Source of the DNA: Alphaproteobacteria bacterium
GTDB lineage: Bacteria > Pseudomonadota > Alphaproteobacteria > CAAGCB01 > CAG-977
Direction of reading: 5' to 3'
DNA: 49,405 nucleotides
Assembly (NCBI GenBank): GCA_024413465.1
Contig: JAKSVU010000013.1
Coordinates: 1 to 49,405 of the forward strand
Shown: positions 1 through 8,894 of the stretch, in pieces
Layout: every line of letters starts with the position of its first letter
How positions within the stretch are numbered: position 1 is the stretch's first letter
Translations under genes and position numbers: made by a program
The notes under the pieces: generated by a model
What the model saw: the letters and a program-made list of their open reading frames with translations, nothing else
What the model was told of the DNA's origin: nothing
The model's database searches: none

Positions 1-57
1 CAGCAATGATTGTTTGCTCGCTTCGCTCGTCCATGTGAGAATAAAATTTATGTCCTA

Positions 58-80
58 TTCCTACAGGGCGAGGTAAAGAG
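58..80. repeat. REP-like dispersed repeat, copy 1
   Basis: Contains the core CCTACAGGGCGAGGT, also found at about 5434 and, with one change, at 9614. It lies downstream of the minus-strand eipB gene. The CCCT-AC-AGGG centre suggests a small palindrome, although this copy has a poorer left arm. Confidence 0.5.
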
Positions 81-102
81 AGTGGTTTCTAAAGGTAAAT
101 TG

Positions 103-891
103 CTATTTTCCGGAACAGGTTAAGTTTCGTAAAGGTTTTAATTCTTTCAGTGTGGAAAGTAATCTGTATGCGCCGAAATCCTGAATAATTTCATCAGCTA
201 CTCCATTTTCATAATAGATGGCTGACGTTTCATAAGCAGGAACATCAGTTTTATCGTTTAATGGATAAAAGGCAAAATCAAAGTGCCATGATTTTTTGTC
301 TTTGAGGGCATTGAAACGTGCAGGTTTTTTATTTTCTGAAATAAAGACGCTGACGAACATTATTCCGTTATATTGTGTGCCATCATAGACGATGGATGAA
401 AAATGCTTTTTACCTGCTTTTGCTGCAGTAAAAAGGTTTTCCATTTGTTGCAAAGGTGTTTTTACAGTCTGGTTAAGTACGTGATCTTCTTTAAAGGGAT
501 GCGATACGTATATTTTTTGTTTTTTTCCGTCACAACGGATTTGACCTTGTAAATCTGAATGGTCGGTCGATTTATCACGCGTGAAGACTTTAAAGTCAAA
601 CACACAGCCGTCCAAGCTTTCTGTCGTTTCTTGTTTCCAGTTTGTTGTTTCGATACCTGATATGTCATAGTTTATATCCAACGAAAAAATAGTTTCCGTT
701 TGCCAATAAGAACAGGCTTTGCGGATTTGATATTTTAAAATTCCATTTGCTCCAACGACACTTTGTGCACCACCTTCGGTTGAAAGTAAAGATATATCAT
801 ATTTCGCTGTGTGCGAAAGTGGTGTAGCAAGTGCAGGAAATGCTATAAATAGATAACTTAATAAAAAAATATTTTTGAAAAAATGTCTCAT
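103..891 (-). CDS. eipB: EipB-like periplasmic envelope integrity protein (DUF1849)
   Basis: A 262-residue protein with a cleavable-type signal peptide (hydrophobic residues 8-20, likely cleavage after ALA at 20-22) followed by a beta-rich domain. The opening HTAKYDISLL and the spacing of C60 and C259 match the EipB/DUF1849 family, whose members carry one conserved long-range disulfide in the periplasm; two further cysteines (C96, C120) could pair. Family knowledge: EipB is an alphaproteobacterial spiral beta protein needed for envelope integrity in Brucella. The start codon overlaps the stop of the upstream nuclease gene (ATGA), so translation is probably coupled. Family assignment is by motif memory, not a search. 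Confidence 0.75.
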   Translation of the reverse strand: MRHFFKNIFLLSYLFIAFPALATPLSHTAKYDISLLSTEGGAQSVVGANGILKYQIRKACSYWQTETIFSLDINYDISGIETTNWKQETTESLDGCVFDFKVFTRDKSTDHSDLQGQIRCDGKKQKIYVSHPFKEDHVLNQTVKTPLQQMENLFTAAKAGKKHFSSIVYDGTQYNGIMFVSVFISENKKPARFNALKDKKSWHFDFAFYPLNDKTDVPAYETSAIYYENGVADEIIQDFGAYRLLSTLKELKPLRNLTCSGK

Positions 892-3173
892 TTCTTTTTT
901 TTCTCTTCATATTTCTTTTTAAAGAGTGCATCTGTTGTTGGCAAGGGAATTCTTAAATCTGAACACACTTGTTTAAAATCTGTTTTAGAAGTAATTCCAA
1001 GTGAAATCGCCATAATAATCGTATCTACCATTTTTCCTACGGTAGAATATCTAAAGTTCATTTCACGAGATTTTAAATTATATTTATGTTCAATAAAGGA
1101 TCGAATGTCAGCAGATTGTTTAAATTGGCTTTCTTTATAAACGTAAATAATCGTTTCTTCAATCAGCTTGTTTTCATCTTCAATATCTAAAAATTCCAAA
1201 GGCATTTCATCAAGAACTTGTGAAATGATTTCTGTTTTATCCGGTTTTGGTTGATTTTTAGCTTCTTCTTCTGCGGCTTTTAGTTCATCTTCGCGTTGTT
1301 GTTCGATTTGTTTTTGACGCGAATAGGTATCAGAATTATCCATTCTTTTAAAACCGGCTTTTTCAAGTTGTTTTGTAAATTCATTTTCATGCTGTTCTAT
1401 GACAGGAGCCGTTTTATCAATGATTTCTTGTAAATCAGCTTGACGCTGTGGATTTTCAATCACGCTTTGTGAAACAGGAGCCGTTGTTTTCAATACGATA
1501 TCGCGTTCATTTATCATCTTTGATTCAAAGACTGTCCAAAAATCATCAAGTTCAATTTGAGTGTTGAGTGGCGTAATTGCCAAAGAAGGACCATGATAAA
1601 ACTGATTTGCTAAAGCTGAATTTTGAATAATGAACGTTTTGTCATTATTATCCATTTGCCCATATAACGCCCATAACATTTTGATGGAACCGTTTTCTTT
1701 TGTTGGGGCAATTTGACATAAATAACGCCAAGTCAAATCAGAAAAATAACGACCTTTTGTAATTTGTAAGGTTGAATATTTTGCGTCTAAGATGGCATAT
1801 TTTTCATCTGTTTCCGTTTTATACTTGATGATAAAATCAGGTGTGAAATAATAATCATTTCCAACGTCACCTAAGGTCGTACGATAAAGGTTTAAATCGT
1901 TTTTAATCGTATTTCCGTAAATAACAGGTTCATAATATAAGGTCAGTTGAGCATTTAATTTTTTTGATTCAAAGTGATAGATATTATTTACACCCGGATT
2001 TTCGGCAATTTTTTTATCTTCGAATTCGTAAGTATATTGTTCGGAACGAATTGGTGTCCAACCTTTGTTTTGAAACAAAGTGATGAGCTTGAATAAACAA
2101 TAATATTCAAATTTTTTATCAAGTGTGTCGCCTTCCATTAAAACTTGTTCTTTTTCAATGGAACATTCCCCGAAATTAATCCATCTGACGATAATATTAT
2201 ACAGTTGAATATATTTTTCTTCGGTCATAAATGCAGAAGTTTTTTGAGGCAGACCAATGATTTCATCGGTAATCATTTTATTGTCCGATTCATATCCGTA
2301 ACGATGACCTAGGCAACCTAATTCACTTTTTAATTTACTGATTTCTTCGATAGATTTTTTGGCACGATGATATAAAAATAATTCAATAGAAGAAATTTCT
2401 TCATTTTCATCAAGATAAATCAGTGATTTTTCTAAACTTAAAATGCGACCTTTTAACCAGTATATGCGGTTGAAACATTCTCCTATCAAGGATTTAAAAA
2501 AGGATTTGATTTGTTCATTTTCATAGAAGTACGGATTTTTTTCACGCCGTTTTGTTTTTTTGTTAATCGGGGCTTGAAAATTTTGTTTAAAATAATCGTA
2601 ATTGATGTCGAAAAAATCACGAATTTCCTTGATTAAGGTAATGTAATCAGAAACGGAAGTCCAAGATTTTTTTCTGAAACGAATTGTTTGATTTCTGGAA
2701 TTTTCTTCATCTGTTGAATTTGATTTGTCTTCAACAAAAATAAATGAGTTTAATTGTTCGTCAGAGTTTTGTTCAATCGCGTCTAAAAACGAAGAAATAT
2801 TTTCGTTATTTTGTTCAAACTGACTGAGCATCAAACATGGTTCAGAATAAAGAGTTGTGATTTTTTTATTATTAAACAAATCTAATCTGAATTGAATTTC
2901 ACCATGTGTTAGATGAAAAGCTTGATGTCCTTTTTTATCCCATTGGAAAACGAGACGATTATCTTCTTGCGTAAATTCACCAAATTTCTTGTCATTAATC
3001 GAAAGTGTTGCTTTTTCAAAAGGGGGCAACGCATTTGGTTTAAAATCATAAGATATTTCGCTGAAAATTTGAGGAATGTTTGATTGATCTGCGACAACTC
3101 CGTTCATTTTATCTGTGAAAGATAAAACGGCATAATATGTCCCTTTGTGTGAAAGTTCAATCGTACATTCCAT
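888..3173 (-). CDS. DUF2357/DUF524-type PD-(D/E)XK nuclease-like protein
   Basis: 761 residues. The N-terminal 120 residues are beta-rich, residues 170-300 are helical, and residues 340-500 carry a restriction-endonuclease-like core with PD at 445-446 and D463-A-K465 (ILDAKY). The C-terminus has a charged coiled coil (about 615-650) and a helical tail. This order resembles the DUF2357 family, which usually pairs with an McrB-like AAA+ GTPase in modification-dependent restriction. No AAA+ partner is present here; instead the gene sits 13 bp after a nitroreductase and overlaps eipB by 4 bp. A defence role is therefore inferred from fold only. The start ATG has only a weak GAG-type ribosome site. 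Confidence 0.65.
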   Translation of the reverse strand: MECTIELSHKGTYYAVLSFTDKMNGVVADQSNIPQIFSEISYDFKPNALPPFEKATLSINDKKFGEFTQEDNRLVFQWDKKGHQAFHLTHGEIQFRLDLFNNKKITTLYSEPCLMLSQFEQNNENISSFLDAIEQNSDEQLNSFIFVEDKSNSTDEENSRNQTIRFRKKSWTSVSDYITLIKEIRDFFDINYDYFKQNFQAPINKKTKRREKNPYFYENEQIKSFFKSLIGECFNRIYWLKGRILSLEKSLIYLDENEEISSIELFLYHRAKKSIEEISKLKSELGCLGHRYGYESDNKMITDEIIGLPQKTSAFMTEEKYIQLYNIIVRWINFGECSIEKEQVLMEGDTLDKKFEYYCLFKLITLFQNKGWTPIRSEQYTYEFEDKKIAENPGVNNIYHFESKKLNAQLTLYYEPVIYGNTIKNDLNLYRTTLGDVGNDYYFTPDFIIKYKTETDEKYAILDAKYSTLQITKGRYFSDLTWRYLCQIAPTKENGSIKMLWALYGQMDNNDKTFIIQNSALANQFYHGPSLAITPLNTQIELDDFWTVFESKMINERDIVLKTTAPVSQSVIENPQRQADLQEIIDKTAPVIEQHENEFTKQLEKAGFKRMDNSDTYSRQKQIEQQREDELKAAEEEAKNQPKPDKTEIISQVLDEMPLEFLDIEDENKLIEETIIYVYKESQFKQSADIRSFIEHKYNLKSREMNFRYSTVGKMVDTIIMAISLGITSKTDFKQVCSDLRIPLPTTDALFKKKYEEKKKK

Positions 3174-3186
3174 TTAAAAATACTCG

Positions 3187-3786
3187 TTATTCTTCGGGCC
3201 AACCAATTGCTTGAGTAATAATGACTTGAATGTTTTCAGGCAGTTTTAACAACTGAGCTGTTTTTTCTTTGTCAAATAAACCACGAACAACCGTTCCTAA
3301 ACCGGCGGTTGTTGCATACAAAGCGACGTTTTGGTAAGCTGATCCGGCATGCATTGCACTATAATGATTAGGATCATTTTTATCTGCGGTGTAAATCAAA
3401 ACAAGTGGAACGTTTTCCATAAAAGGTTGTGTTGCGAAAACGTTCAAGATATTGTCTGCGACAACTTGACTAAGTTCATTTTTGTCAGCATCATACAGGT
3501 AAACACCTTTTTTTGTTGCAGCATAAACTTGTAAATTTTTTTCATTTCTGGCTGTTGGAATTGTTCTTTTGCCAGAAGCATCACTTACACCGTAAGCAGC
3601 CCATAAAATATTTGATAAAGTTGCTAAATCTACGTCTTTTGTTTGATATTTTCTGGCAGAACGACGAGTGTTCATTGCTGTCATTATTGCGTTTGATTTG
3701 TTAGGTTCTGGAAGTTTTATTTGTTCTGCCGTTGCATTTTGCATAGTTATCACCATCACTAAAATAAAAACGTATAATTTTTTCAT
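3187..3786 (-). CDS. Exported nitroreductase-family (SagB/ThcOx-like) oxidoreductase
   Basis: 199 residues from the ATG preceded by AAGGAT; a longer in-frame reading to 3843 adds 19 residues lacking a ribosome site and would bury the signal peptide. Residues 1-20 form a Sec signal (MKKLYVFILVMVI..ATA). The mature part has the nitroreductase pattern MNTRRSARKYQ (FMN phosphate binding), the ILWAAYG segment and a C-terminal IGWPEE. The family reduces substrates with FMN and NAD(P)H; the substrate here is unknown. Export of an FMN enzyme is uncommon but is known for this small subgroup. First gene of a three-gene minus operon. Confidence 0.8.
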   Translation of the reverse strand: MKKLYVFILVMVITMQNATAEQIKLPEPNKSNAIMTAMNTRRSARKYQTKDVDLATLSNILWAAYGVSDASGKRTIPTARNEKNLQVYAATKKGVYLYDADKNELSQVVADNILNVFATQPFMENVPLVLIYTADKNDPNHYSAMHAGSAYQNVALYATTAGLGTVVRGLFDKEKTAQLLKLPENIQVIITQAIGWPEE

Positions 3787-3900
3787 ATTTTTTATCCTTT
3801 TTTTAATAGTAAAGAGATTACAATAAAAGCAGGATATTATCAATTGAAAAGAAAAAGACTTGAATTGATTTGTTATTGTTGAGTTCGTGGGAAAATAAGG

Positions 3901-5352
3901 ATGCTATTTAATTCAATAGAATACATTTTGTTATTTTTACCAATTACCTTTTTTGCATATTATTATTTAATTTCAAAAAGGTTGATTTTCCTATCTAAAG
4001 GTTTACTCGTTTTTTCTTCTTTATTTTTTTATACCTGGTGGAATTTTGACTTTTTCCCACTGATATTGATGTCGATTATCGTTAATTTTTCAATTGGTTC
4101 TGAAATTTCAAAAGCTCAAGAAGATGAAAAAGCACGCGTTAAAAATAAAACGCTGTTAATCTTTGGGATTTTATTTAATTTAGCTGCTTTAGGATATTTC
4201 AAATATTTTAATTTTATCGTTGATAATATCAATTTGTTTATGACAAGACCTTTTGAAGTTGAAAAAATCGTTTTACCGTTGGCTATCTCATTTTTTACGT
4301 TTCAACAAATCGCATATTTGGTTGATAGTTATAAAGGTCAAACAAGAGAATATGATTTTTTAACGTATGCTTTATTCGTCAGCTTTTTCCCACAATTAAT
4401 TGCAGGGCCGATTGTTGCACATCATGAAATTATTCCTCAATTCAAAAATATCAAAAACATGATTAAAAATTACAAAAATATTTTTGATGGCGTTTTGATT
4501 TTTTTGATTGGGTTGATAAAAAAAGTTTTGATTGCAGATTATTTTGCTAAATTTTCAACAGCTGGATTTGACAATATCCAACAATTAAATTTGTTTGGTG
4601 GATGGATGACGTCCTTGTCATATACAATTCAGATTTATTTCGATTTTAGTGCTTATTGTGATATGGCAATGGGAAGTGCTTTATTGTTTAATATTCGTTT
4701 GCCAATCAATTTCGATAGCCCGTATAAATCATTAAATATTGCCGAATTTTGGCGCAGATGGCATGTAACACTCACTCGTTTTTTAAGAAATTACGTTTAT
4801 ATTCCACTTGGTGGAAATCGTTGTTCAGAAATAAGAGAGTATTTGAATATCTTTATCGTTTATTTCGTTAGTGGGGTATGGCACGGAGCTGCTTGGAAAT
4901 TTATCGTTTGGGGCATGATGCATGGAGCTGCAAATATGTTTTGTCGTGTTTGGTCTAAAACAGGTTTGCATTTAGGTAAGTTTATTGCTTGGGTGATTAC
5001 TTTTAATTTTATCAACGTTGGATGGGTTGTTTTTCGTGCGAACGATTATGAAGGTGCTAAAAAAGTATTGTCTGCTATGATAGATTATAAATCTGTTTTA
5101 CAGCTTCAATCGTTTCAAGTCAGTTCTCTTTTATCAGGATTTGATGCCACCATATATGATTGCTTGTTTTTAATTTTATCAATCATTGGGTGTGTCGTGT
5201 TGCCAAACTCTGTTGAAATTTTAAATAAATTTTCGTTAAAATCAAAATCATCTGCTGTTTGTTTGGGAATAATCGGGGCAATTTGTTTATTCTTGCTCGT
5301 TGCTAGAATTTTGATTCTTCCATATTCCGAATTTATTTATTTTAATTTCTGA
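3901..5352 (+). CDS. MBOAT-family membrane O-acyltransferase (AlgI-like)
   Basis: 483 residues with about 10-12 membrane segments. MBOAT signatures are clear: FWRRWHVTLTRFLRNYVYIPLGG and the catalytic histidine H328 in SGVWHGAAW. AlgI/DltB-type proteins pass acyl groups across the inner membrane to an exported polysaccharide or other glycan, usually with an SGNH or AlgJ/X-type partner. No partner gene is adjacent, so the acceptor is unknown. It is transcribed divergently from the nitroreductase operon; AAGG sits close to the ATG. Confidence 0.88.
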   Translation: MLFNSIEYILLFLPITFFAYYYLISKRLIFLSKGLLVFSSLFFYTWWNFDFFPLILMSIIVNFSIGSEISKAQEDEKARVKNKTLLIFGILFNLAALGYFKYFNFIVDNINLFMTRPFEVEKIVLPLAISFFTFQQIAYLVDSYKGQTREYDFLTYALFVSFFPQLIAGPIVAHHEIIPQFKNIKNMIKNYKNIFDGVLIFLIGLIKKVLIADYFAKFSTAGFDNIQQLNLFGGWMTSLSYTIQIYFDFSAYCDMAMGSALLFNIRLPINFDSPYKSLNIAEFWRRWHVTLTRFLRNYVYIPLGGNRCSEIREYLNIFIVYFVSGVWHGAAWKFIVWGMMHGAANMFCRVWSKTGLHLGKFIAWVITFNFINVGWVVFRANDYEGAKKVLSAMIDYKSVLQLQSFQVSSLLSGFDATIYDCLFLILSIIGCVVLPNSVEILNKFSLKSKSSAVCLGIIGAICLFLLVARILILPYSEFIYFNF

Positions 5353-5479
5353 TAGTTGTTTATTGAAAAAGCCCCCTCTCCAATCTTTTGTAAGGTGCGT
5401 TTTATTAAAAACTCACAAACAAAAGATGTCCTCTCCCTACAGGGCGAGGTGAAAATTTGCAATTTTTATAGTCGCAAAT
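5353..5479. repeat. Intergenic region with REP-like repeat copy 2 and inverted repeats
   Basis: Between convergent genes. It has a perfect 9-bp inverted repeat (ATCTTTTGT at 5383 and ACAAAAGAT at 5419) and then the dispersed repeat CCCTACAGGGCGAGGT at 5435-5450. With its left arm CCTCTCCCT this can fold into a 9-bp stem with one mismatch and an AC turn. It may act as a bidirectional terminator or REP-like element; function is inferred. Confidence 0.5.
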
Positions 5480-6490
5480 TTATTTTTTATCGGCAACGTC
5501 TGGCGTAATTCGGTATTCTGCCGGTACGTTTTTATCAAACCAGATCTTTAACTCTGATAAAACAGGATGTTGTAAAGCCCGTTCGATTAAACGCCACAAA
5601 CGTTGAATGTGGACAAGGTATTTAGGTTTATGATCACGAACGCATAAACGAACGAATATCCCTAAAACTTTGGCATGGCGTTGTGCTGCGAGAATTGCCC
5701 AAGCTGTTTTAAATTCTTCGACGTTTTTAATTCCTACACCCGTGATATAACGATCTTGCATTGTTTTATACAAGTCAGGAGCAATATCACGACGAGCATC
5801 TTCTAATAAAGACATAATATCGTAAATAATAGAACCATGTAGGGCATCTTGGAAATCAAGTAAACCACATTGTTCTAATCCTGTCTTGCCTGGAACAATC
5901 ATCAAGTTATCTACGTGATAATCGCGTAAAACCATTGTTTGTGGTGTTGCATGAATTTTTGCAAATAATTTCAACCAAAGTTCTTCATATTCTTTTGCAA
6001 CTGCTAGATCCGTTTTTTTACCAAAAACTGCAGGCATATACCATTCTGTAAATAAATTTGCTTCTTTGAGTAAAGCCTCATTATCATATTTTGGTAAATT
6101 GTTTGGAATCACGTCTTTTTCAGGAATGGTGTGTAGCTTAACAAGCACGTCAGTTGCTAAAGCATAAAGTGATGATTCATCATAACCTTTGTTAATGAGT
6201 CTCGTATAGGTGTCGTCCCCCATATCTGACAAAAGGATAAATCCGTTCGTTTCATCTAAATCATAAATGTGAGGGACCGTAAAACCAAGCTGTTCTAGTT
6301 TTTGATCGACAGCAACAAAGGGGCGAATATCTTCCATTGGAGGAGGAGCATCCATTAAAACGCGACTTTCTTTTCCTTTTACAATACGGTCATAATGGCG
6401 AAAAGAGGCATCTGCTGCCAATAACTTTCGATCTCCATCATCCCAATTGTTTTTTTTCAAAAATTGGTGAAGTAAGTCTATTCTTTCCAT
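5480..6490 (-). CDS. amgK: Aminoglycoside-phosphotransferase-fold amino sugar kinase (AmgK-like)
   Basis: 336 residues from the ATG at 6490, chosen because AAAGGAA precedes it; the upstream in-frame ATG at 6517 lies deep in tsaE with no such site. Kinase motifs are present: catalytic loop RDYHVDNLM and Mg-binding LLDFQDA. AmgK phosphorylates anomeric N-acetylmuramate/N-acetylglucosamine in peptidoglycan recycling, and the tsaE-amgK order is common in alphaproteobacteria. The usual downstream murU nucleotidyltransferase is not next to it. Its 5' end overlaps the 3' end of tsaE by 13 bp. Confidence 0.82.
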   Translation of the reverse strand: MERIDLLHQFLKKNNWDDGDRKLLAADASFRHYDRIVKGKESRVLMDAPPPMEDIRPFVAVDQKLEQLGFTVPHIYDLDETNGFILLSDMGDDTYTRLINKGYDESSLYALATDVLVKLHTIPEKDVIPNNLPKYDNEALLKEANLFTEWYMPAVFGKKTDLAVAKEYEELWLKLFAKIHATPQTMVLRDYHVDNLMIVPGKTGLEQCGLLDFQDALHGSIIYDIMSLLEDARRDIAPDLYKTMQDRYITGVGIKNVEEFKTAWAILAAQRHAKVLGIFVRLCVRDHKPKYLVHIQRLWRLIERALQHPVLSELKIWFDKNVPAEYRITPDVADKK

Positions 6491-6933
6491 GATAATTCCT
6501 TTATTCTGTTCGTCCAATCAGTGCCGATTGGAATAAGTTTAATTTGACGAGTGTTAGCGTCTGTTCCATTTTCAATATGAATTTCAAGTTTGTTTTTAGG
6601 AAACATTCTGCTTGCTTTGTCTGGCCATTCTACCAAAGAAATCCCATCAATCAATGCTTCTTCAAGACCGATTTCAAAAACTTCTTCGGGAGATTGTAAT
6701 CGGTATAAGTCAAAATGCCAGATTGTGCCTTTGTCCGTATCGTATAATTGAACGAGAGTAAAAGTTGGGCTAGGAACTTCTTCTGTTGGTGTTGTCAAAG
6801 ACCGTATAAATGCACGTGAAAAAACAGTCTTTCCCATTCCAAGTGTGCCATATAATAAAATCACATCACCTGGGTGAGCAATATTTGCAATTTCACCTGC
6901 AAGTTGTTCAATTTGTTGTTGATTTACAAGCAT
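6478..6933 (-). CDS. tsaE: tRNA threonylcarbamoyladenosine biosynthesis ATPase TsaE
   Basis: 151 residues, normal length for the family. It shows the P-loop GTLGMGKT (29-36), the SPTFTLV switch-like segment and the HFDLYRL strand. TsaE is the ATPase that drives the TsaB-TsaD-TsaE complex installing t6A37 on ANN-decoding tRNAs in the cytosol. The gene starts 3 bp after the preceding membrane protein and overlaps amgK, so it is inside one transcription unit. Confidence 0.93.
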   Translation of the reverse strand: MLVNQQQIEQLAGEIANIAHPGDVILLYGTLGMGKTVFSRAFIRSLTTPTEEVPSPTFTLVQLYDTDKGTIWHFDLYRLQSPEEVFEIGLEEALIDGISLVEWPDKASRMFPKNKLEIHIENGTDANTRQIKLIPIGTDWTNRIKELSWKE

Positions 6934-6936
6934 CGT

Positions 6937-7851
6937 TTAGAAATGATCAAAAATTGATTTCCCTTTTTTCAGCACGTCAGGTGCTTTTATCTTGATTTTA
7001 GGAACTTTTACTTGAGCAGCTTCTGTTCTAATACGATTTTGTTCTTCTATCCATTCCCAAGGTGCCAAGAACGTACCAGCCCAAAGTCCTTTTTGGTTTT
7101 GTTGAGCCCGTTCTTGATAAGGAACGTAAATAGGATTAATAGCAGGTAAAGCGATAGCCCATCCTTCTTCAACCATATATGCCCCTAAATCCATTGAATT
7201 TCCTTCAGCGTCTTTGATAGAGCAAGCTGCTAAAACTTCACCTTTTTTGTTGATGCTCATGACACGGCATGTTACAGGATCATTTTCAATAAATTCTTTT
7301 AATTTTTGAGCAGAAACTGTTCCACATTCGTAATCCATGCCATTGGACCATGTGCAACGTTGTTCGCGTAATGGGGAAGCGATGGCGTAGAGTTTAAAAA
7401 CGTATCCTTGTAAAACGAACGTATCACCAGCTTTATAAAGTTGAACGTTTCCCGTTATAAATTGCGGTTGTTGAGGAACGGTTTCTTCCTCTGGGGGAAC
7501 TTGTCCTGCCGTTTGAGTGGCAATTGTTTCTGCAGCGGTTTCTTTTACGTTCTGAACGGTTTCTGTTGCTTTTCCAGTAATTACCATTGCTAAATTTTTA
7601 AACATGTCTGGACCGGCAACAAAAAAGACCATGCCTCCCATTAAGATTGCGATCAATCCTAACGTGGTGAAACAACCAAAATGTTTCCAGAAACGACGGG
7701 TAAATAAAAAGATAACAAGAAGACTGACAACAAGTATGCCACCACCCATGACAAAATCTTGTGGATTGGTACTTCTAAATTGGGTGCTACCAAAATATGA
7801 AGCGAGCATGGCTATCACAACGACTCCACCACGCATAAAAAAATGCAACAT
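6937..7851 (-). CDS. Membrane-anchored SNase-fold (thermonuclease-like) protein, probably inactive
   Basis: 304 residues. Three N-terminal membrane segments (about 7-22, 34-50, 58-76) precede an SNase-like OB domain (about 130-275) with AGDTFVLQGYVFKLYAIASP and a conserved LGAYMVEEGWA stretch. Staphylococcal nuclease catalytic positions are lost: the RLxGIDAPE motif reads KLYAIASPL and the YGR-type arginine region reads KKGEVLA. It is therefore more likely a binding or structural module, possibly periplasmic, than a nuclease. The ribosome site is AAGGAT/AAGAAG. Second gene of the minus operon ending in amgK. Confidence 0.72.
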   Translation of the reverse strand: MLHFFMRGGVVVIAMLASYFGSTQFRSTNPQDFVMGGGILVVSLLVIFLFTRRFWKHFGCFTTLGLIAILMGGMVFFVAGPDMFKNLAMVITGKATETVQNVKETAAETIATQTAGQVPPEEETVPQQPQFITGNVQLYKAGDTFVLQGYVFKLYAIASPLREQRCTWSNGMDYECGTVSAQKLKEFIENDPVTCRVMSINKKGEVLAACSIKDAEGNSMDLGAYMVEEGWAIALPAINPIYVPYQERAQQNQKGLWAGTFLAPWEWIEEQNRIRTEAAQVKVPKIKIKAPDVLKKGKSIFDHF

Positions 7852-7873
7852 CTTCTTTTATCCTTATAATGAT

Positions 7874-8623
7874 TTATCGGGTATATTCTTCACGGCGAAG
7901 ATTGCGAGGCAAAGATTGAACTTTGTTTTTAGAAGCAATTTGTTCGCGAATTTGATGTAAATCTCTGCGTTTCAAAGGTGTTTCCTTGCTTAATCCGCGC
8001 AATTTACGCAAGCGTTCAATGCTGATTTTCTTGCCGTTTTTATCTGTAATAGATAACTCTTTCTTTCCTAATTGTTTTTCTTGGATACGATTGCGTTCCA
8101 TATTTCTATTCTTTTCCAGCTTTTTACGATTCAGACGATCGCGACGTTGAGATGGAAGAAGTGATTTGCGTGTATGAAGAGAACGGGTACGCTTGGTTTC
8201 CAGACCTTTTACGTCTTTTTTATTGATATCCATCGGTTTCGTCTTACCAATTAATGAAGGATCATTTCTGGCGTAAGCAAGTTCATCAATAGAAAGAGTC
8301 CCTTTCATTCCCAATTTCTTTTCCTGGCGAAGAAGGGCTTCTTGAATATCCAAACCTTCACGAGCTTTTTTTGCTGCCAATTCCTGTTGTTGTTTGACGA
8401 CAGTGTTTTTAGCTGCTTCAATACGATTGGAAGGTGCCGGACGATTAGGATTTTCATTTAACAATTCTTTCTCAGCCTTTCTTGCTGCTGGGGCAAGACT
8501 GAACAAAATGTTATCTTGTTGCACAGTGTTAGAATAAGCCGTTTTTTCTTCGGTTTTATTTTGTTTCCAACTGAAAGTACCATCTTCGGCCAGTTGAACA
8601 CGTTTTCTTGTGTTTTCAAGCAT
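7874..8623 (-). CDS. Basic, helical protein of unknown function
   Basis: 249 residues with no signal peptide or membrane segment. It is not a family I recognise. Residues 60-110 are predicted helical and Gln/Lys/Glu-rich; residues 140-249 are strongly basic with many RK/RR runs (RTRSLHTRKSL, SQRRDRLNRKK), as in a nucleic-acid- or ribosome-binding or surface-exposed linker protein. A good AAGGAT ribosome site precedes the ATG. It heads the operon with the SNase-like gene 22 bp downstream, so it is very likely expressed. Confidence 0.6.
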   Translation of the reverse strand: MLENTRKRVQLAEDGTFSWKQNKTEEKTAYSNTVQQDNILFSLAPAARKAEKELLNENPNRPAPSNRIEAAKNTVVKQQQELAAKKAREGLDIQEALLRQEKKLGMKGTLSIDELAYARNDPSLIGKTKPMDINKKDVKGLETKRTRSLHTRKSLLPSQRRDRLNRKKLEKNRNMERNRIQEKQLGKKELSITDKNGKKISIERLRKLRGLSKETPLKRRDLHQIREQIASKNKVQSLPRNLRREEYTR

Positions 8624-8722
8624 AATGAATATCCTTATGTTTTAAGTTTCTTTACCTATATGATACACGCTTTTGGTAAAAAAAGAAGTATTTTTGATAA
8701 AATTGGACAAAAAAATTTTTTC

Positions 8723-8750
8723 TTGCTTTTACAAAATAATGTGTTAGAAA
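8723..8750 (+). promoter_or_regulatory. Putative sigma70-type promoter of tRNA-Ala(GGC)
   Basis: TTGCTT at 8723-8728 and TAGAAA at 8745-8750 with a 16-bp spacer, ending 22 bp before the tRNA. Consensus match is moderate. Confidence 0.45.
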
Positions 8751-8772
8751 GGTACTGCTTTTTTGAATGTAT

Positions 8773-8848
<76 letters not shown>

Positions 8849-8894
8849 TTATATCTTATGTAACATTAAGAATAAATTTAATATTGCAAGTAGT

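Noticed and set aside
883-1140. Plus-strand reading frame of 85 codons
   Set aside because: Lies wholly opposite the nuclease gene and has no ribosome site or recognisable protein.
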